DNA from: Portunus trituberculatus
Lineage: Eukaryota > Arthropoda > Malacostraca > Decapoda > Portunidae
Length of the DNA stretch: 64,000 bases
Reading direction: 5' to 3'
Assembly (NCBI RefSeq): GCF_017591435.1
Contig: NC_059285.1
Location: forward strand, 25,615,372-25,679,371
The position numbers and the translations under genes were made by a program. Below are positions 44,988 through 55,604 of the stretch, in pieces. The notes below the pieces were generated by a model. The model had not been told where the DNA came from. It did no database searches and saw only the letters and a list, made by a program, of their open reading frames with translations. Position 1 is the first letter of the stretch. Each line of letters opens with the position of its first letter.

Positions 44988-45440
44988 CATGATTACAGCA
45001 TCTGGAGATGAATATTCTAATGAGGAGGAAGACATTGATGAGGTAGCACTTGATGTGTCTAGTACTGAAAGTGAAGACTCATATTCTGAGCCAGACACGG
45101 AGTCATCTGACGCTTCTTCTCAGCCCCCAGCCCACCACCACTGCGTCCTCCTCCTCCTTCTCCTCCCACGCGTGATGCCCAGAGTGCTAGACGACGCCTC
45201 TTGCCTGCCCTCCGCCGCACGCGACCACAACAGCTTACATTCACGTGGACAGATAGTGATGATTTTATTCCAAATGTGTATGATTTTGATAATGCATCGA
45301 GTGGAATTTCTGACGCTAGTGGCATCACAGATGACTCCACTATCCCAGATTTTTTCAAGCTATTTGTGGACGATGCTGTCATAGATCTGATTGTTCGTGA
45401 AACTAATAAGTATGTTGCATATTGGTTTTGGTGCATTTAG
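44988..45440 (+). pseudogene. piggyBac transposase N-terminal fragment
   Basis: An acidic, Ser/Asp/Glu-rich start (ASGDEYSNEEEDIDEVALDV, SEPDTESSDASS) is followed, after a frame change within the proline/arginine-rich part near 45200, by FTWTDSDDFIPNVYDF, DFFKLFVDDAVIDLIVRETNKY. This matches the conserved start of the piggyBac catalytic region, as at 34700-34500 in the other copy. It ends at TNKY followed by unrelated residues. AATAA-GTATGT at the end could be an intron donor, but no continuation was found. Confidence 0.7.
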
Positions 45441-45955
45441 TGAAAACTGCAGTCATTTTATTTCTTGTTCTCCCCCCCCAAAAAAAAAACTTGTTTTCTT
45501 GTGTTCTATTGCTAAGAAAGCCAGTATTTTATGTTGAATTTCATAATAATAGTATGTACATCAAGAAAACACTCTGAAAACGTATTTTATATTATTTGTG
45601 TGGGCATAATGTATACACAGGTGTGAAAAATCATTACCCTAGCACATTCTGGAGCAGTTCTGAGCAACTTCAGTTAAAATCAGGCGGAAAATTCTGTGTA
45701 ATTTAGTAAGAACACTTGCACAAGTTGCGGTGGAAAATAACCACCCGCTATGATGACAATACTCAACAGCGCACAACGTACCACCAGAAAGCCAACTTCC
45801 CATCATTATTGCACCACTTTCCAGTGTGGGTAGAGACCTAAATTTTTTTACAGTAGATGCGTAACACTCTATTATGCATGAGAATATAATTTTTTTTCAT
45901 TTTTGTAAACCTTGATTTTTCGGCCGTATTTGTGGCTCACAGACATGACCCAAAA
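45441..45955. other. AT-rich sequence with no recognised feature
   Basis: It lies between the piggyBac N-terminus and the fold-back near the DIRS end. It contains poly-C/poly-A runs and no convincing reading frame. Confidence 0.5.
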
Positions 45956-46277
45956 ATTATAAAGTATATGAGACTTACCGTAGGTCAGCTGAAGTATGCT
46001 TTGGATTTTAGGAGTCAAATCACCTCTGCCGTAGTGGAGGTTTTTACATGAGATAAGCCATCCACAAGACCGCCAGTCAGACTTCAAAGCCACGAATGCC
46101 CACATGATATCAGCTAAAATGTTATTAATCATATATACAAGTAATCCATGTAAAACATGTGAACAAGGGTGGGAAGTGGTGGGCATGTAAAAATCTCCAC
46201 TACAACAGAGGTGATTTGACTCCTAAAATCCAAAGCATACTTCAACTGACCTACGGTAAGTCTCGTATACTTTATAA
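45956..46277. repeat. Fold-back built of DIRS-terminal-like sequence
   Basis: About 45956-46053 is the reverse complement of about 46186-46277, with few mismatches; the loop is ~130 bp. The arms contain TCAAATCACCTCTGCC...ACATGAGATAAGCCATCC, homologous to the termini of the adjacent DIRS element but of a different subtype. It may be a much-reduced DIRS derivative or a rearranged end. Confidence 0.7.
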
Positions 46278-46599
46278 TTTTACTTCGTCAAATCACCTGC
46301 CACGTCGAGATTCCTACATGAGGCTTTAAAGCCATGTGGGTGTTGTGCCTAAACAACTGCCTCTCAAAAGCATTGTCATATGGGATCAAAAACCACGATC
46401 CTGCATTGGAAATTTCATTATACATAAATCCATTATCACATGAAGTTCACTACCCTTTACAATTGAACCTCTATACCAAATTTCAGATATATCTGTATTT
46501 TAAAAGAGTAACAAAACCACTCTGGCAATTCCAACTTTTGCCACACAACCTTTGTCCCAATAAACTTGCAAAAGTAATTTCTAAGCAATTTTTTCAATA

Positions 46600-48813
46600 T
46601 CCAAACAAGAATACAATTGTAACACAAAAGAGTAACCAACCTACTCCAACACTGCTTCTTGAAAAGAGTCTACTTCTTTAACAATTTGTTTGTCATAGTA
46701 CAGGCAACCTCGTTTAACGAAGGGGTTACGTTCCTAAAAAAACACTTCGTTAAGCGAAACTTCATTAAGCAAACCGATTATAACAAGTTTAACCCCTGAT
46801 TTGAACTTCCATTGAGAGTAAGCAAAGCGAGAGTGCATCATAGTACAGTAAAAGGTTTAATGAAAGTAAAAATTATGAAGTTAAACATTTAGGTAGTTTA
46901 ATTTAAGTCATTATAATGTACACTAATGTATGTATGTACGTAACTTTATAATGTTGATGATCTTAACTTTATGAAGGGAGGAAAAATGAAACGGGAAAGA
47001 CACTAACCGGCAACCTGTGGAATGTAAACAAAGTGTGCATCATTGTACTGCATATAAAACTTATGTACCACATTTCCATAAGGCTTTCCATTTTATCCAT
47101 TGTAGAGTCATGAGTTCAGGTGGTTCTGTTAGCTTGCAAGGAAGATACGGTCTCACCAGCCTTCTTAATAGAGTCTGCTGACTTGAAAATAGAGATAGTA
47201 TAATATGGAGTCAAGATGGTGGCCAGCACTGCTATAGTTTTCTGGCCTCTCGTGTCTGTGAATAATATCTAGCTTCACTTGGAGAGTAAGACACTTCCTG
47301 GTCTTCTTATGAACACTAGGCCAATTGCAGGGCATTTTGGTGGTAAGTTGAGCTAGGGAAGACAAGCTGCTGCTGACGCTGTTATGTTTTGACTGGGGAG
47401 TGAGTGTTGCGCGTGTTGTCCACGAGAGGCTTGATCTTGATCTTGATCTTTATTCTATAGGTGTTCCAGGATTTTTCCTGAGGCAGGCCTTAGTACCAGC
47501 AGTCCTGGTGTATTCAAAAGCCTGTCAGCTTGCGTGATATGGTGGGGCTTTCAAATTTGGAAAAAAATTGCCTGGATAAAACTTCGTTAAAGCGAGTTTG
47601 ATGTTCATTAAACGAGCAGATGGTAGTAAAATGAAACCTTCGTTGTAGCGAAACTTCATTGTGTGAACCTTCGTTAAACGGGGGTTGCCTGTACTTTGCA
47701 AAAGTACTTTCTCGTGTCCATCCCGCTTTGGACATAATACAAGCGCTGGGTATTAACATAGTCTTGGCTTTAGATACTGCGGCAGGTCTAACACTACCCG
47801 CAGTAAATCTTGATGTATCCACTCCTGACCTATAAAGCATTGTTTTAATCCATCGGGATATGGAATCTTTAGTAACTGGCTTGCGTGGTTTAATGTAACT
47901 GATGAGTAACGTATCGTTGAACTGGGAAAACTCCTGTCTGAGTCCCTCAGTCCTTTCCAAATAATGCTTCAATGTTGCACAAACACATAAACGTGAGTCC
48001 CTAGAATATGCTTGAAATTTAACAGTCTGTATGTTAAATGTAGGCCTACACTGCTTAATGTTTCCTCTTAAATAAACTGAAATGAAAACTTTAATCTATG
48101 TGCAAACCCTGTGTACACAACAGGTGCAAAGTTTTTACTCTAGCTGCTTGAGTCAATGCCATTAGCATAACCAATTTCAATGATAAATCCTTAAGTGTCA
48201 AAATGTGCAAAGGATACATAGATGTTAACATTATCAGAACTGGCTGAACATCCCACGTTTCCATGTATCTAGTTGATGGTGGTCTTAGGTTAAATATGCC
48301 CTTCACGAACCTGATGACTAATGGATGATTACCCGCTCAGTATCCATTCACGACAATCCCTAGTGACGAGAGGGCACTTCTTGCAATGTTGACCAACTCA
48401 TAACCCACATTCTTGTTGAAAGTTTCTGATAGAAAATTTATGATGTTTGAGACAGTGGGATCAAATGGACTAACGTCCCATCTATTGCAAATCTGTGTCC
48501 ATCTCTTAAGGTGTGGTCTATATTGTTTCCCTGTCCCCGGTTTCCACGAGGCCAGGATGATGTCCGCACCTTCCTCAGAAATATCTCTGCTTCGCAGGTG
48601 CTGCCTGATAGAAGGCACACCATCAGTTGAGTGTGCCTCATAATCAGATGTTCCTCCCCTGAAGAGAGGTTTACTAGCACCTCTCTGTTTTGCGTGATGA
48701 GGCGAGGCTGATCTATCAGCATCCTGACTAATGTGCCCATCAAAGGTTGTGATAACCACAGCGGGACCACCATCCACACTCTCGCCTCTTCTGCACTTAA
48801 CTTCTGCAGACAC
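46600..48813 (-). pseudogene. DIRS tyrosine recombinase, split by a Tigger-C insertion
   Basis: 48813-48337 gives the N-terminal core-binding part (ILASWKPGTGKQYRPHLKRW, FLSETFNKNVGYELVN). 48306-48091 includes LMALTQAARVKTLHLL, the first catalytic Arg. 47972-47700 has the C-terminal catalytic region VDTSRFTAGSVRPAAVSKAK (second Arg; the usual His is replaced by Gly-Ser context) and AGWTRESTFAKY. There the Tigger-C element is inserted at TA. Beyond it (46700 downward) the same frame reads YDKQIVKEV, so the break falls beside the tyrosine position. Retrotransposition would need this enzyme for integration. Confidence 0.8.
46701..47691 (-). mobile_element. Tigger-like element family C, complete copy in DIRS recombinase
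   Basis: 991 bp with TA at 46699-46700 and 47692-47693. The ends are CAGGCAACCTCGTTTAACG and, in reverse complement, CAGGCAACCCCCGTTTAACG. A minus-strand fragment at 47365-47165 (RKCLTLQVKLDIIHRHER) is the start of the pogo/Tigger helix-turn-helix domain. No DDE core is present, so it is a non-autonomous derivative. Confidence 0.85.
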
Positions 48814-49064
48814 CTAGCAATCAGTGAAAAGGGTGGAAAGATGTATGAAAGCTTAAATCTAGACCAGTTTAAAGTGAATGCATCCAAATATGTTGCATCT
48901 GAATCTGGGTTCCAAGAGCAATAGCAAGGTAGTCGTTTATTGAGCCTTGATGCAAACAAGTCAATCACCGGAGTACCAAAAATAATGCATAACTGTTGGA
49001 AAATATTAACATTGAGTTTCCATTCATGTCCGTCCTTAACTAACCGAGACGCTGAATCCGCCAA
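48438..49064 (-). pseudogene. DIRS domain between RNase H and recombinase
   Basis: The reading starts with ADSASRLVKDGHEW, the end of RNase H. It continues with IFQQLCIIFGTPVIDLFASRLN, then YCSWNPDSDATYLDAF and SYIFPPFSLIARCL. This region lies between RNase H and YR in DIRS elements, where it is often described as related to DNA N6-adenine methyltransferases. Activity cannot be judged. The frame changes near 49050 (from RNase H) and near 48600. Confidence 0.7.
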
Positions 49065-50422
49065 CGTGTTCGCCTTTCCTGGGCGAACAGGTTATCCAAG
49101 CATCATATGTGATGCACCAATCCCAGATACTGGTGGCTATCTCATTACAAATACTAGATTTTATGCCACCTATTTGATTAACATAAGTCATTGCAATAGT
49201 ATTGTCACAAAAGACCTTAATGTGTTTTCCTTTGAGAACTGGAGCAAACACCTGCAAAACTAATAGAATGGCCTTAAGCTCCAATGCATTAATGTGCATC
49301 AACCTTTCTTCAGCTGACCAACTACCTGCGACAGACTGATGGAGAACATGGCCACCCCAACCTGTGTTTGAAGCGTCCATATAGACGTCAACATCTGTGC
49401 CTGTTCTAAAAATTTTCCTATTCTGTCTAGAAATGTTATGAATCCACCATTGAAGGTCAGATTTCATACCCTCTGTAATTCTCATGTAACTATCAAAGTT
49501 CCCTTGTTTGATTTTCAAAGCTGCAATTTTTTCAGCTTCCAAATTCCTGTAATGTAGCTTGCCAAACTCCACTGCTGGAATGGCAGCAACCAGTAGACCA
49601 ATAACTGTGGCTACTACCCTGATTCTATCTGTACATTTATTTTTAAGTGTCTCACAGGCTTGCATGATTTTCTGAATTCTGCGTTGTGGCAATGAAACAG
49701 TCATATTATTAGTATCAATAATATTACCCAAGTATTCAATGGTCTGAGTGGGCTCCAGCACGGACTTGTCCATGTTAATGCAAAAACCTAGTTTATGAAG
49801 TAATTCAATGGTATCATCTACACAAGCCAGACAGCCTATCCTAGACTTATTACAAATTAAAGAATCATCAATAAAACTAGTAATTACATAGCCTTTTTCT
49901 CTCAATGCAGCAAAAACTGGCTTCATCAATTTTGGTGAAAATTCTTCGCCCCTCAGAAATACTATTAGGTAGGCACGTGAACTGATAGATGAAGTCTTTC
50001 CATTTAAAACATAAATATTTCTGTTGTTCTTCTGCCACTTTCACTGTGTAATAAGCGTGTTTGAGATCAACTGAAGCTAGATAGTCACCTGCATTAATAA
50101 GTCTAATGGCTTGCTCAAAATTCTCCATCTTAAAATGTTTATATAGAATGTGTTTGTTAAGTTCACTTAGGTTGAGCACCATCCTATAACCTCCATCCTT
50201 TTTAGGTCTCAAGAAAATGGGAGAAATAATTTGCTCCTTATTGTCCTCCAACACTTTCAAAATCTCCATATCAACAATAGCTTGTTCTTCTGTAGTAAAT
50301 TTATAAGCTAATTCACGCAAAAAATAAATGTTCAATAACATTGACATTAATGTCCAGATGGCAGTGTTGTACCATGTCCAGAATAACTGGGTCTTTAGTA
50401 ATTTCCAACCAGTTATGTACAA
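49036..50422 (-). pseudogene. DIRS reverse transcriptase and RNase H
   Basis: 50422-49930 has ISPIFLRPKKDGGYRMVLNL, FEQAIRLINAGDYLASVDLK (first catalytic Asp) and HAYYTVKVAEEQQKYLCF. A frameshift lies near 49930. 49929-49036 continues with VITSFIDDSLI, the YxDD-type box, LHKLGFCINMDKSVLEPTQ, and RNase H blocks DVYMDASNTGWGG, INALELKAILLVL and FCDNTIAMTYVNQ. All three RNase H acidic residues that can be judged are present. A second frameshift lies near 49060. Confidence 0.85.
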
Positions 50423-50521
50423 AATAGTACAGTCTACTTGTCACAAAAGTGTTGCTAACCTGATTTATCGTCAGGGCCTTTGTTGACCCCGACCCTTGGC
50501 GTTTTTTGGATCCAGGTCCTG

Positions 50522-51665
50522 TCATGCTGAGTACTGCCTCTGGCTACCCCAAAAACTCCTCTGTGTTCCGTATGGCTGGAACCTTGCTGTGTGGCTCCTG
50601 AATGCTGCCTTGCCCCAGAAGCTCTGTGTTCTGCCTGAAGTGGACTTCCATGGGAAGAAAGGCTTCTTGTTGGATAACTTAACCTTCAATTTCTCAATTT
50701 CCTCAATCTGTTTAGTTGATTGAGAAATATCATCCCCAAACAGAAAACAGGTTATTGGCACTCTCTCAGAGCACAGATGTGTGTATTTGGGATTAATCTC
50801 TCTCTTCATTATGCATCGCCTTGCTAAATTGGCATGACCCAGAAGTGCCAGTGCACCATTAATCTTACTAACCTCTTATGCCAGCTGTGAGTTACCAGTA
50901 TTCTGCGCCGGGTTATCTAACTCCAAGAGTGACTTTGTTATGATGGTACCCGCAGAAATAATGTCGGCACTTACCTCCATGAGGCGAGAGTCAGCTTTCT
51001 TGGCATTCGTTTTCAAGGCTGCCATGATTTGCGGGTTGCACTTTACAGGTGCCAGGGCAGGACAGTTGTTGGGATGCCTGGTAACTGTATTGCAGTCCTT
51101 TTTCAAAAAATAAATTCACCATAGCAGCCACCTGAGGGTCAATATCCTCATCAACACTGTCCGTGGGTCCCAGAACTTTGGCAGCCTGCAATAAAACACT
51201 ACCCCGATGAGGAACCTCTCTAATTTCACCGTCCTCCTCATCAGTGGAGTCCACAAACCCAGAAAAAGTCACAGGTGAAGCAGCTGCCTGCAACCCCGAA
51301 GTACTTGCCTGGTAATTTACTTGGTGCGTCTGTGGGTCAGGGGACTTATTAGCCGACAGTTTAGCCACTTCACCTTTCAAATGCACCAGTTCTTTCATGA
51401 CCATTTGCCAGGAAGGAACATTTTCCTCATGAACTGGGGACGTCTGTGCACGTGTGCGCCTAACTGGTTTGTTTACATCCTGGCGGCGCCGCATCCGACT
51501 GTCATGCACCCTGTCCAGCCTTGCCTGGGAGTCGTCCGAGCTATCCATTGACCTCACACTATCCCTTGATGACCCAGTGGCACTCCTCCTGCTGTTACCA
51601 TGGCAGGACACCTCAGGTGGCAGGGCTGTGCGGTCCTCCAGCCTCGACATGACTGACACCTGCAC
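50522..51665 (-). pseudogene. DIRS Gag-like protein
   Basis: 51665-51090 is a Ser/Arg-rich then acidic region with a short coil (MVMKELVHLKGEVAKLSA) and DSTDEEDGEIREV. After a frameshift near 51090 it continues with TRHPNNCPALAPVKCNPQIM and LMEVSADIISAGTIITKSLLE. A stop at 50876 follows. Then come ALALLGHANLARRCIMKREIN and LFGDDISQSTKQIEEIEKL before an aromatic/Gly/Ser-rich tail. The LLGH and GDDI blocks are those of DIRS Gag proteins. It is followed directly by the RT region. Confidence 0.75.
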
Positions 51666-51892
51666 TCAACAAGCCAAAAGCCTACATTAGCCGACAAAAA
51701 ATTCTAACTTGGCAAATTGGCAGGCCCATCCCATACCAATGCCCTATGGCAGGCCCATCCCATCCCATACCATACATCCAACCTGAGTATATAGGGCAAA
51801 GTACCTGTCGTGACAAACGGCAATCGAAGGAAACACCGTGGAAAACAATGACCATGTCTGAAGAACACATCTGACCAGCACAGGAACAGTCC

Positions 51893-52006
51893 AGCAACTG
51901 ACTGGCCGGTGCGCGGATGGCTTATCTCATGTAGGAATCTCCACGTGGCAGCAACTGACTGGCCGGTGCGCGGATGGCTTATCTCATGTAGGAATCTCCA
52001 CGTGGC
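51893..52006. repeat. 57-bp tandem duplication in the DIRS terminal region
   Basis: AGCAACTGACTGGCCGGTGC begins at 51893 and again at 51950. The two 57-bp units appear identical and end in CTCCACGTGGC. They are part of the DIRS end repeat; the left end does not show the duplication. Confidence 0.9.
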
Positions 52007-52055
52007 AGAAGGTGATTTGACGAAGTAAAACCTATTTGCGCCCTGAAAGGGTTAA

Positions 52056-52668
52056 ACACATTAGGGTGCTGTACGGTACATTTTTGGAAATAAAAACACT
52101 TGCATAATGCAATGGTCTCGCGGTACTTGTCCCTGTTCTTCCAAATTATTGATACTGTTGATCTAGGGATACCCGTTTGCAGTGCAATGACACTGTGAAC
52201 TATACCTGCCTCACACTTTCTTATAATCTCAAGCTTATCTTTGAAAGGCAGGAAGTTGTGCTTCTTAGGGCTGGGGAACGCTGGCTGGAGCGAGAGTGAC
52301 GCAGATTAAGCGACGCACAGGCCTCAAGGCTGCCACTCTAAATTTTCATTTCTCCCTACCACTCGTGTGCATTTCCTTCCACTTTTACCTACCACTCATG
52401 CATATTTTCCCTTATTTTCACCTACGCCAATCCCAAAATTTCTTTTTTTACATGCATATACTATTGTGTGAAAATAAATGTATCTATACATTTTGCAGAT
52501 TTATTCTTTTACTACAAAAGAAATAAAAAAACTTTCTGGTATCGAAAAATTAACTTTTCTTCGATATATTATCATGTCAGACTGGACAATGTACCCAGGA
52601 ATAAGCAATCGACTCTCGTACTAATGGAGCGCCTCGCCACATTGCACCATATCCCCACATGTTGCGTC

Positions 52669-52738
<70 letters not shown>

Positions 52739-52739
52739 A
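52056..52739. other. Remaining part of pogo family E plus (TA)n
   Basis: It holds the helix-turn-helix fragment (next entry), AT-rich sequence with no recognised gene (52300-52668), and a TA microsatellite at about 52669-52735 that hosts the next Tigger-like element. Confidence 0.6.
52098..52281 (-). pseudogene. Pogo-type helix-turn-helix domain fragment
   Basis: The minus-strand frame from about 52281 reads PSPKKHNFLPFKDKLEIIRK, CEAGIVHSVIALQTGIPRST and VSIIWKNRDKYRE. The pattern (K--L-F--KLEIIRK-E-G----IA---GIP-STV--IWKN) is the N-terminal psq/CENP-B-type HTH of pogo/Tigger transposases. It begins without a clear start codon and no DDE core follows. Its position between the two arms makes it part of family E. 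The frame continues open toward 52056, where the piggyBac TTAA lies. Confidence 0.75.
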
Positions 52740-53026
52740 CAGTAAGGTCCCGTGTTAAGTCGGCCTCGAGTTACGTCAAACTCGTAGTTACGTCAGTCCA
52801 CTATAAGGCAATTTAAGATTTAAAAAATTGAAAATTTATAAATCGTAAAGCTCGGGATTTATTGTTATTGTTGGCCGCCAGGCGTCACTAGTGGTTATCC
52901 GCCACACCGCCCGCCTCACGCTTGAATACAATAACACCCTGCCTCAGTTCCACCACACCATCGCCCCTGGCAAGAGTGTTATCCTACTTCTGCATTTACT
53001 GACTCAAGTTCTTAGTATCTTGCTCA

Positions 53027-53149
53027 ATGACACCAAAGAGAAAACTCCTTAGTGACAGCAGTGATGCTAAGAAAAGGAAAACCATTACGCTACAAGAAAA
53101 AGTGGACATAATTAAAAGACATGAGAAGGGAGGCAGCAGCTGTGTGTGA
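53027..53149 (+). pseudogene. Tigger-A transposase N-terminus (40 codons)
   Basis: ATG at 53027: MTPKRKLLSDSS, then KKRKTITLQEKVDIIKRHEK, then a TGA after GGSSCV. The basic stretch and LQEKVDIIKRHE helix are the beginning of the pogo/Tigger HTH domain. The rest of the transposase is replaced by other sequence. Confidence 0.8.
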
Positions 53150-53269
53150 GGGAGGGAAGAAGAAAATGGGAAGCCCGTTACCATGACAACGAGGAGGTTG
53201 ACGACCTTGAGGGCTCGCGCATCCACCATCACAACAATAACAACTCCGGAGCCTTCGCCTGGGCCACAC

Positions 53270-53510
53270 GACACTCGCAGCTGACTTGCACCGTCTGCAC
53301 CTGTCTGCTGATCCCTATTGCCCCTTCCTATTGCATTTCTTGCTCCGCTGCCCACGCTTCTACTCCCACCGCACTGCACTACGCTCCCAGCTGTCCGCCC
53401 TGGGCGTCACAACATTTGACCTGCCCACCCTCCTGACGGCCTCAGGCATCCACCCCTCTCGGCAACCTGCAGTCCTTCGCGTTCGCGGCCCTAATCAACA
53501 ACAAAAACAA
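53270..53510 (+). pseudogene. Captured LINE C-terminal fragment inside Tigger-A
   Basis: The frame 53286-53510 reads LHLSADPYCPF, HFLLRCPRFYSHRTALRSQL and SALGVTTFDLPTLL, then GIHPSRQPAVLRV. This is the zinc-knuckle-like C-terminal end of a Jockey-type LINE protein common in crustacean genomes; I recognise it by pattern. The cysteine pair before HFLL is partly lost. The same fragment occurs in Tigger-A copy 2. Confidence 0.55.
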
Positions 53511-53707
53511 GCTTTTGTTTCATATTCCTACATAGTTGTAAATAATATAATATAACAATATAACCTTTTACTTACCTGAATGACCATAAACAAGGATTGG
53601 TTGAAAACTCGATAATATGCTTTGAAATGTACGGAAACTCGAGTTACGTACAAAATCAACTTACGTCATGTTTCAGGAACGTAACTCTGACGTAAACCGA
53701 GACCTTA

Positions 53708-53710
<3 letters not shown>

Positions 53711-53771
<61 letters not shown>

Positions 53772-53774
53772 GTA
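53711..53774. repeat. (TA)n microsatellite
   Basis: About 58 bp of TA between Tigger-A copy 1 and the Tigger-B element. Tigger-like elements use TA targets, and all four elements here border such tracts. Confidence 0.95.
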
Positions 53775-54077
53775 TACAGTAAGTCCTCATTATACAGTAT
53801 ATATGTGTTCCTGAAAACCTTATCCCATATCGAATTTACCATATACCGAACCCATTATAACATGTAATAATAGGGAATGCGTTCCAGGATGTCAAAAGTC
53901 ACCCCTACAGAAATGAAAATACATGAAAATAATCATTAAAAAAAATATATAAAAAAAGTAAAGTACTGCGCAAAAGAAATAAACAAAATATTTTTATTTA
54001 CCTTTCAATCGCCATGTATTCTATCAGATGATGTCACAGTCCTTCCCAAGGCTAAGGGACAGTAGGAATTTCAGCCC

Positions 54078-54889
54078 TTACTCATCTTCCGCCAAGTGGG
54101 CAGACAAGTATAAGACATCGTCATCTGTACTGTCGGAAGCAGATGTAGAAGGGCCAGCTGTAGCAGGGTTGGCATGTTTCAATGATTTGAAGAAAGAGGA
54201 TATTGAGGAAGGGCCAGCTGTAGCAGGGTCGGCAGGTGTGACAGGGATGGCATGTCTGACTGGCTTGAAGAACAAGTAGATGGAGGACTGTTTAGTTTTT
54301 CTTGCTTTTTCATCATAGATTTCTTGATAAATCTTGACACTTTTCTCTACGTCATAAACCACTTTGCTACTCCTGGCAGGATTTGGGTCAAGTTCCTTCA
54401 CAGTTTCCAGAGATTTTTTCGATACCACCGAGACATTCTCTAAGAGTTTTAATGTCCAGGCCACGCACAGGTTCTTCTTCTTCCTCGTTTCCCTCTTTTT
54501 CTGCCTCCTGTGATGCCTTGTCTAGCTCTATAAGTTCATCATTTGAGAGAGATTCAGCATGGATTTCTAAAAGATCTTGAACATCATCATCATCAACTTC
54601 ATCGAAGCCAGCCCTATGGCACAGATTTACTATGACATTTCTGATCGCACTGATGTCGTTTTCAGCGAAGCCTGGGAAGTCATGTGCGCACTCTGGCCAT
54701 ACTTTATTCCACGCCAAGTTCATGGTAGACATCTTCACTTCGTCCGAAGATGACTTGATGTTATCTAAGGCGTGCTTGGTGTTATATGACTTCCACTATT
54801 CACTGACAGTGAGCTTGCCAGGCCCATCTGTGCCCTTTATCAGTTGCTGCATGGTTTGCTCTGGTAGTAGGCTTTTAGTGTTTGCCATG
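54078..54889 (-). pseudogene. Tigger-B transposase C-terminal region
   Basis: From 54889 the reading is MANTKSLLPEQTMQQLIKGT, DGPGKLTVSE, then TAG at about 54797-54799, then WKSYNTKHALDNIKSS. STMNLAWNKVWPECAHDFPGF, FDEVDDDDVQDLLEIHAESLSNDELIEL follow. These are the blocks after the DDE domain of Tigger (TIGD1-like) transposases. A frame change near 54440 leads into a tail with two copies of an ISSFFK/YLFFK motif and PATAGPSS repeats, an Asp-rich end and a stop at 54078. The catalytic part is missing. Confidence 0.75.
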
Positions 54890-55416
54890 GTTATTATGAA
54901 TATATTTGTGCTTACAATAGACCCTTTAATATTCCATTTATTCATCTAATTAGTAATGCATGTAAGTAATATGTTATGCAGTTAAAAAAAAGGGGGGGGA
55001 GGGGAAGAGATAATAGGCTCCAAGGGTGGTCAAATTAAAGTCAGTACTGTGAGTGGCACGCCAAGTTCATGGTAGACGTCTTCACTTCGTCTCAAGATGA
55101 CTTGATGTTATCTAAGGCATGCTTGATGTTATACGACTTCAAATATTCACTAACAGTGGGTTTGCCAGGCCCATCTGTGCACTTTATCAGTTCCTGCATG
55201 ATTCGCCGCTGGTAGTAGGCTTTTAGTGTTTGCCATGATTATTATGAATACGTATATTTGTGCTTACAATAAACCCTTAAATATTCCATTTATTCATCTA
55301 ATTAGTAATGCATGTAAGTAATATGTAATGCAGTTAAAAAAAAAAAAAAAAAGGGAGGAGGGGAAGAGATAATAGGCTGCAAGGGTGGTCAAGTTAAAGT
55401 CAGTACTGTGAGTGGC
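54711..55416. repeat. ~350-bp tandem duplication within Tigger-B
   Basis: The segment starting at CACGCCAAGTTCATGGTAGAC (54711) recurs from 55058. Both units continue through TTTGCCATG, the CATTTATTCATCTAATTAG block, a poly-A/G run and GTCAGTACTGTGAGTGGC. There are scattered differences and homopolymer-length changes. The duplicate carries the transposase segment a second time. Confidence 0.9.
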
Positions 55417-55604
55417 GGGGAGGTGTGGCATGGATGAAGTCGTCACCCCTGCTCCCCCGCGCTGGGCCCTCTCGGATGACATGAGCGGATACCATATCTG
55501 TGAATTTTTCTTACCGTATATCGAATTGAGAGTAGTAATTTCCAAATACCACAACTGTGAATTTACCGGATAAAGAACTATAACGAGGACTTCCTGTATA
55601 TATA

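Larger units (their letters stand above)
46278..52030 (-). mobile_element. DIRS-type tyrosine-recombinase retrotransposon
   Basis: On the minus strand the order is Gag, RT, RNase H, the DIRS-specific domain, then tyrosine recombinase (YR). This combination is known only from DIRS-like elements. The ends are inverted repeats: TTTTACTTCGTCAAATCACC at 46278 onward and its complement ending at 52030. The coding order, not LTRs, defines it. It is broken by point changes and by a Tigger-C insertion (46701-47691) in the last codons of the YR. Without that insertion it is about 4.76 kb. Confidence 0.85.
44390..52051. mobile_element. piggyBac-type element with a nested DIRS retrotransposon
   Basis: TTAA at 44386-44389 is followed by CCCTTTTGGTGCTCC. 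The right end reads CCTGAAAGGG followed by TTAA at 52052-52055; in reverse complement this is CCCTTTCAGGGCGC. TTAA duplication and CCC-starting ends are piggyBac hallmarks. The N-terminal part of a piggyBac transposase is inside (44988-45420). The catalytic body is absent and a DIRS element (46278-52030) occupies nearly all of the right side, leaving only ~21 bp of piggyBac end. Confidence 0.7.
52740..53710 (+). mobile_element. Tigger-like element family A, copy 1 (chimeric)
   Basis: 971 bp flanked by TA. The ends are CAGTAAGGTCCCGTGTTAAG and, in reverse complement, CAGTAAGGTCTCGGTTTACG. It contains the start of a pogo-type transposase (53027-53149) and then a segment unrelated to Tigger that reads as the C-terminal end of a LINE protein (about 53270-53510). 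The DDE core is missing. Confidence 0.85.
53777..55596 (-). mobile_element. Tigger-like element family B
   Basis: 1820 bp flanked by TA. The left end is CAGTAAGTCCTCATTATACAG; the right end in reverse complement is CAGGAAGTCCTCGTTATAG. It contains the C-terminal half of a Tigger transposase on the minus strand and an internal ~350-bp tandem duplication. The N-terminal HTH and DDE aspartates are absent. Confidence 0.8.

Noticed and set aside
52468..52758. Frames with YIYIYI or similar runs here, at 15105-15415 and 57468-57772
   Set aside because: They are translations of (TA)n microsatellites.
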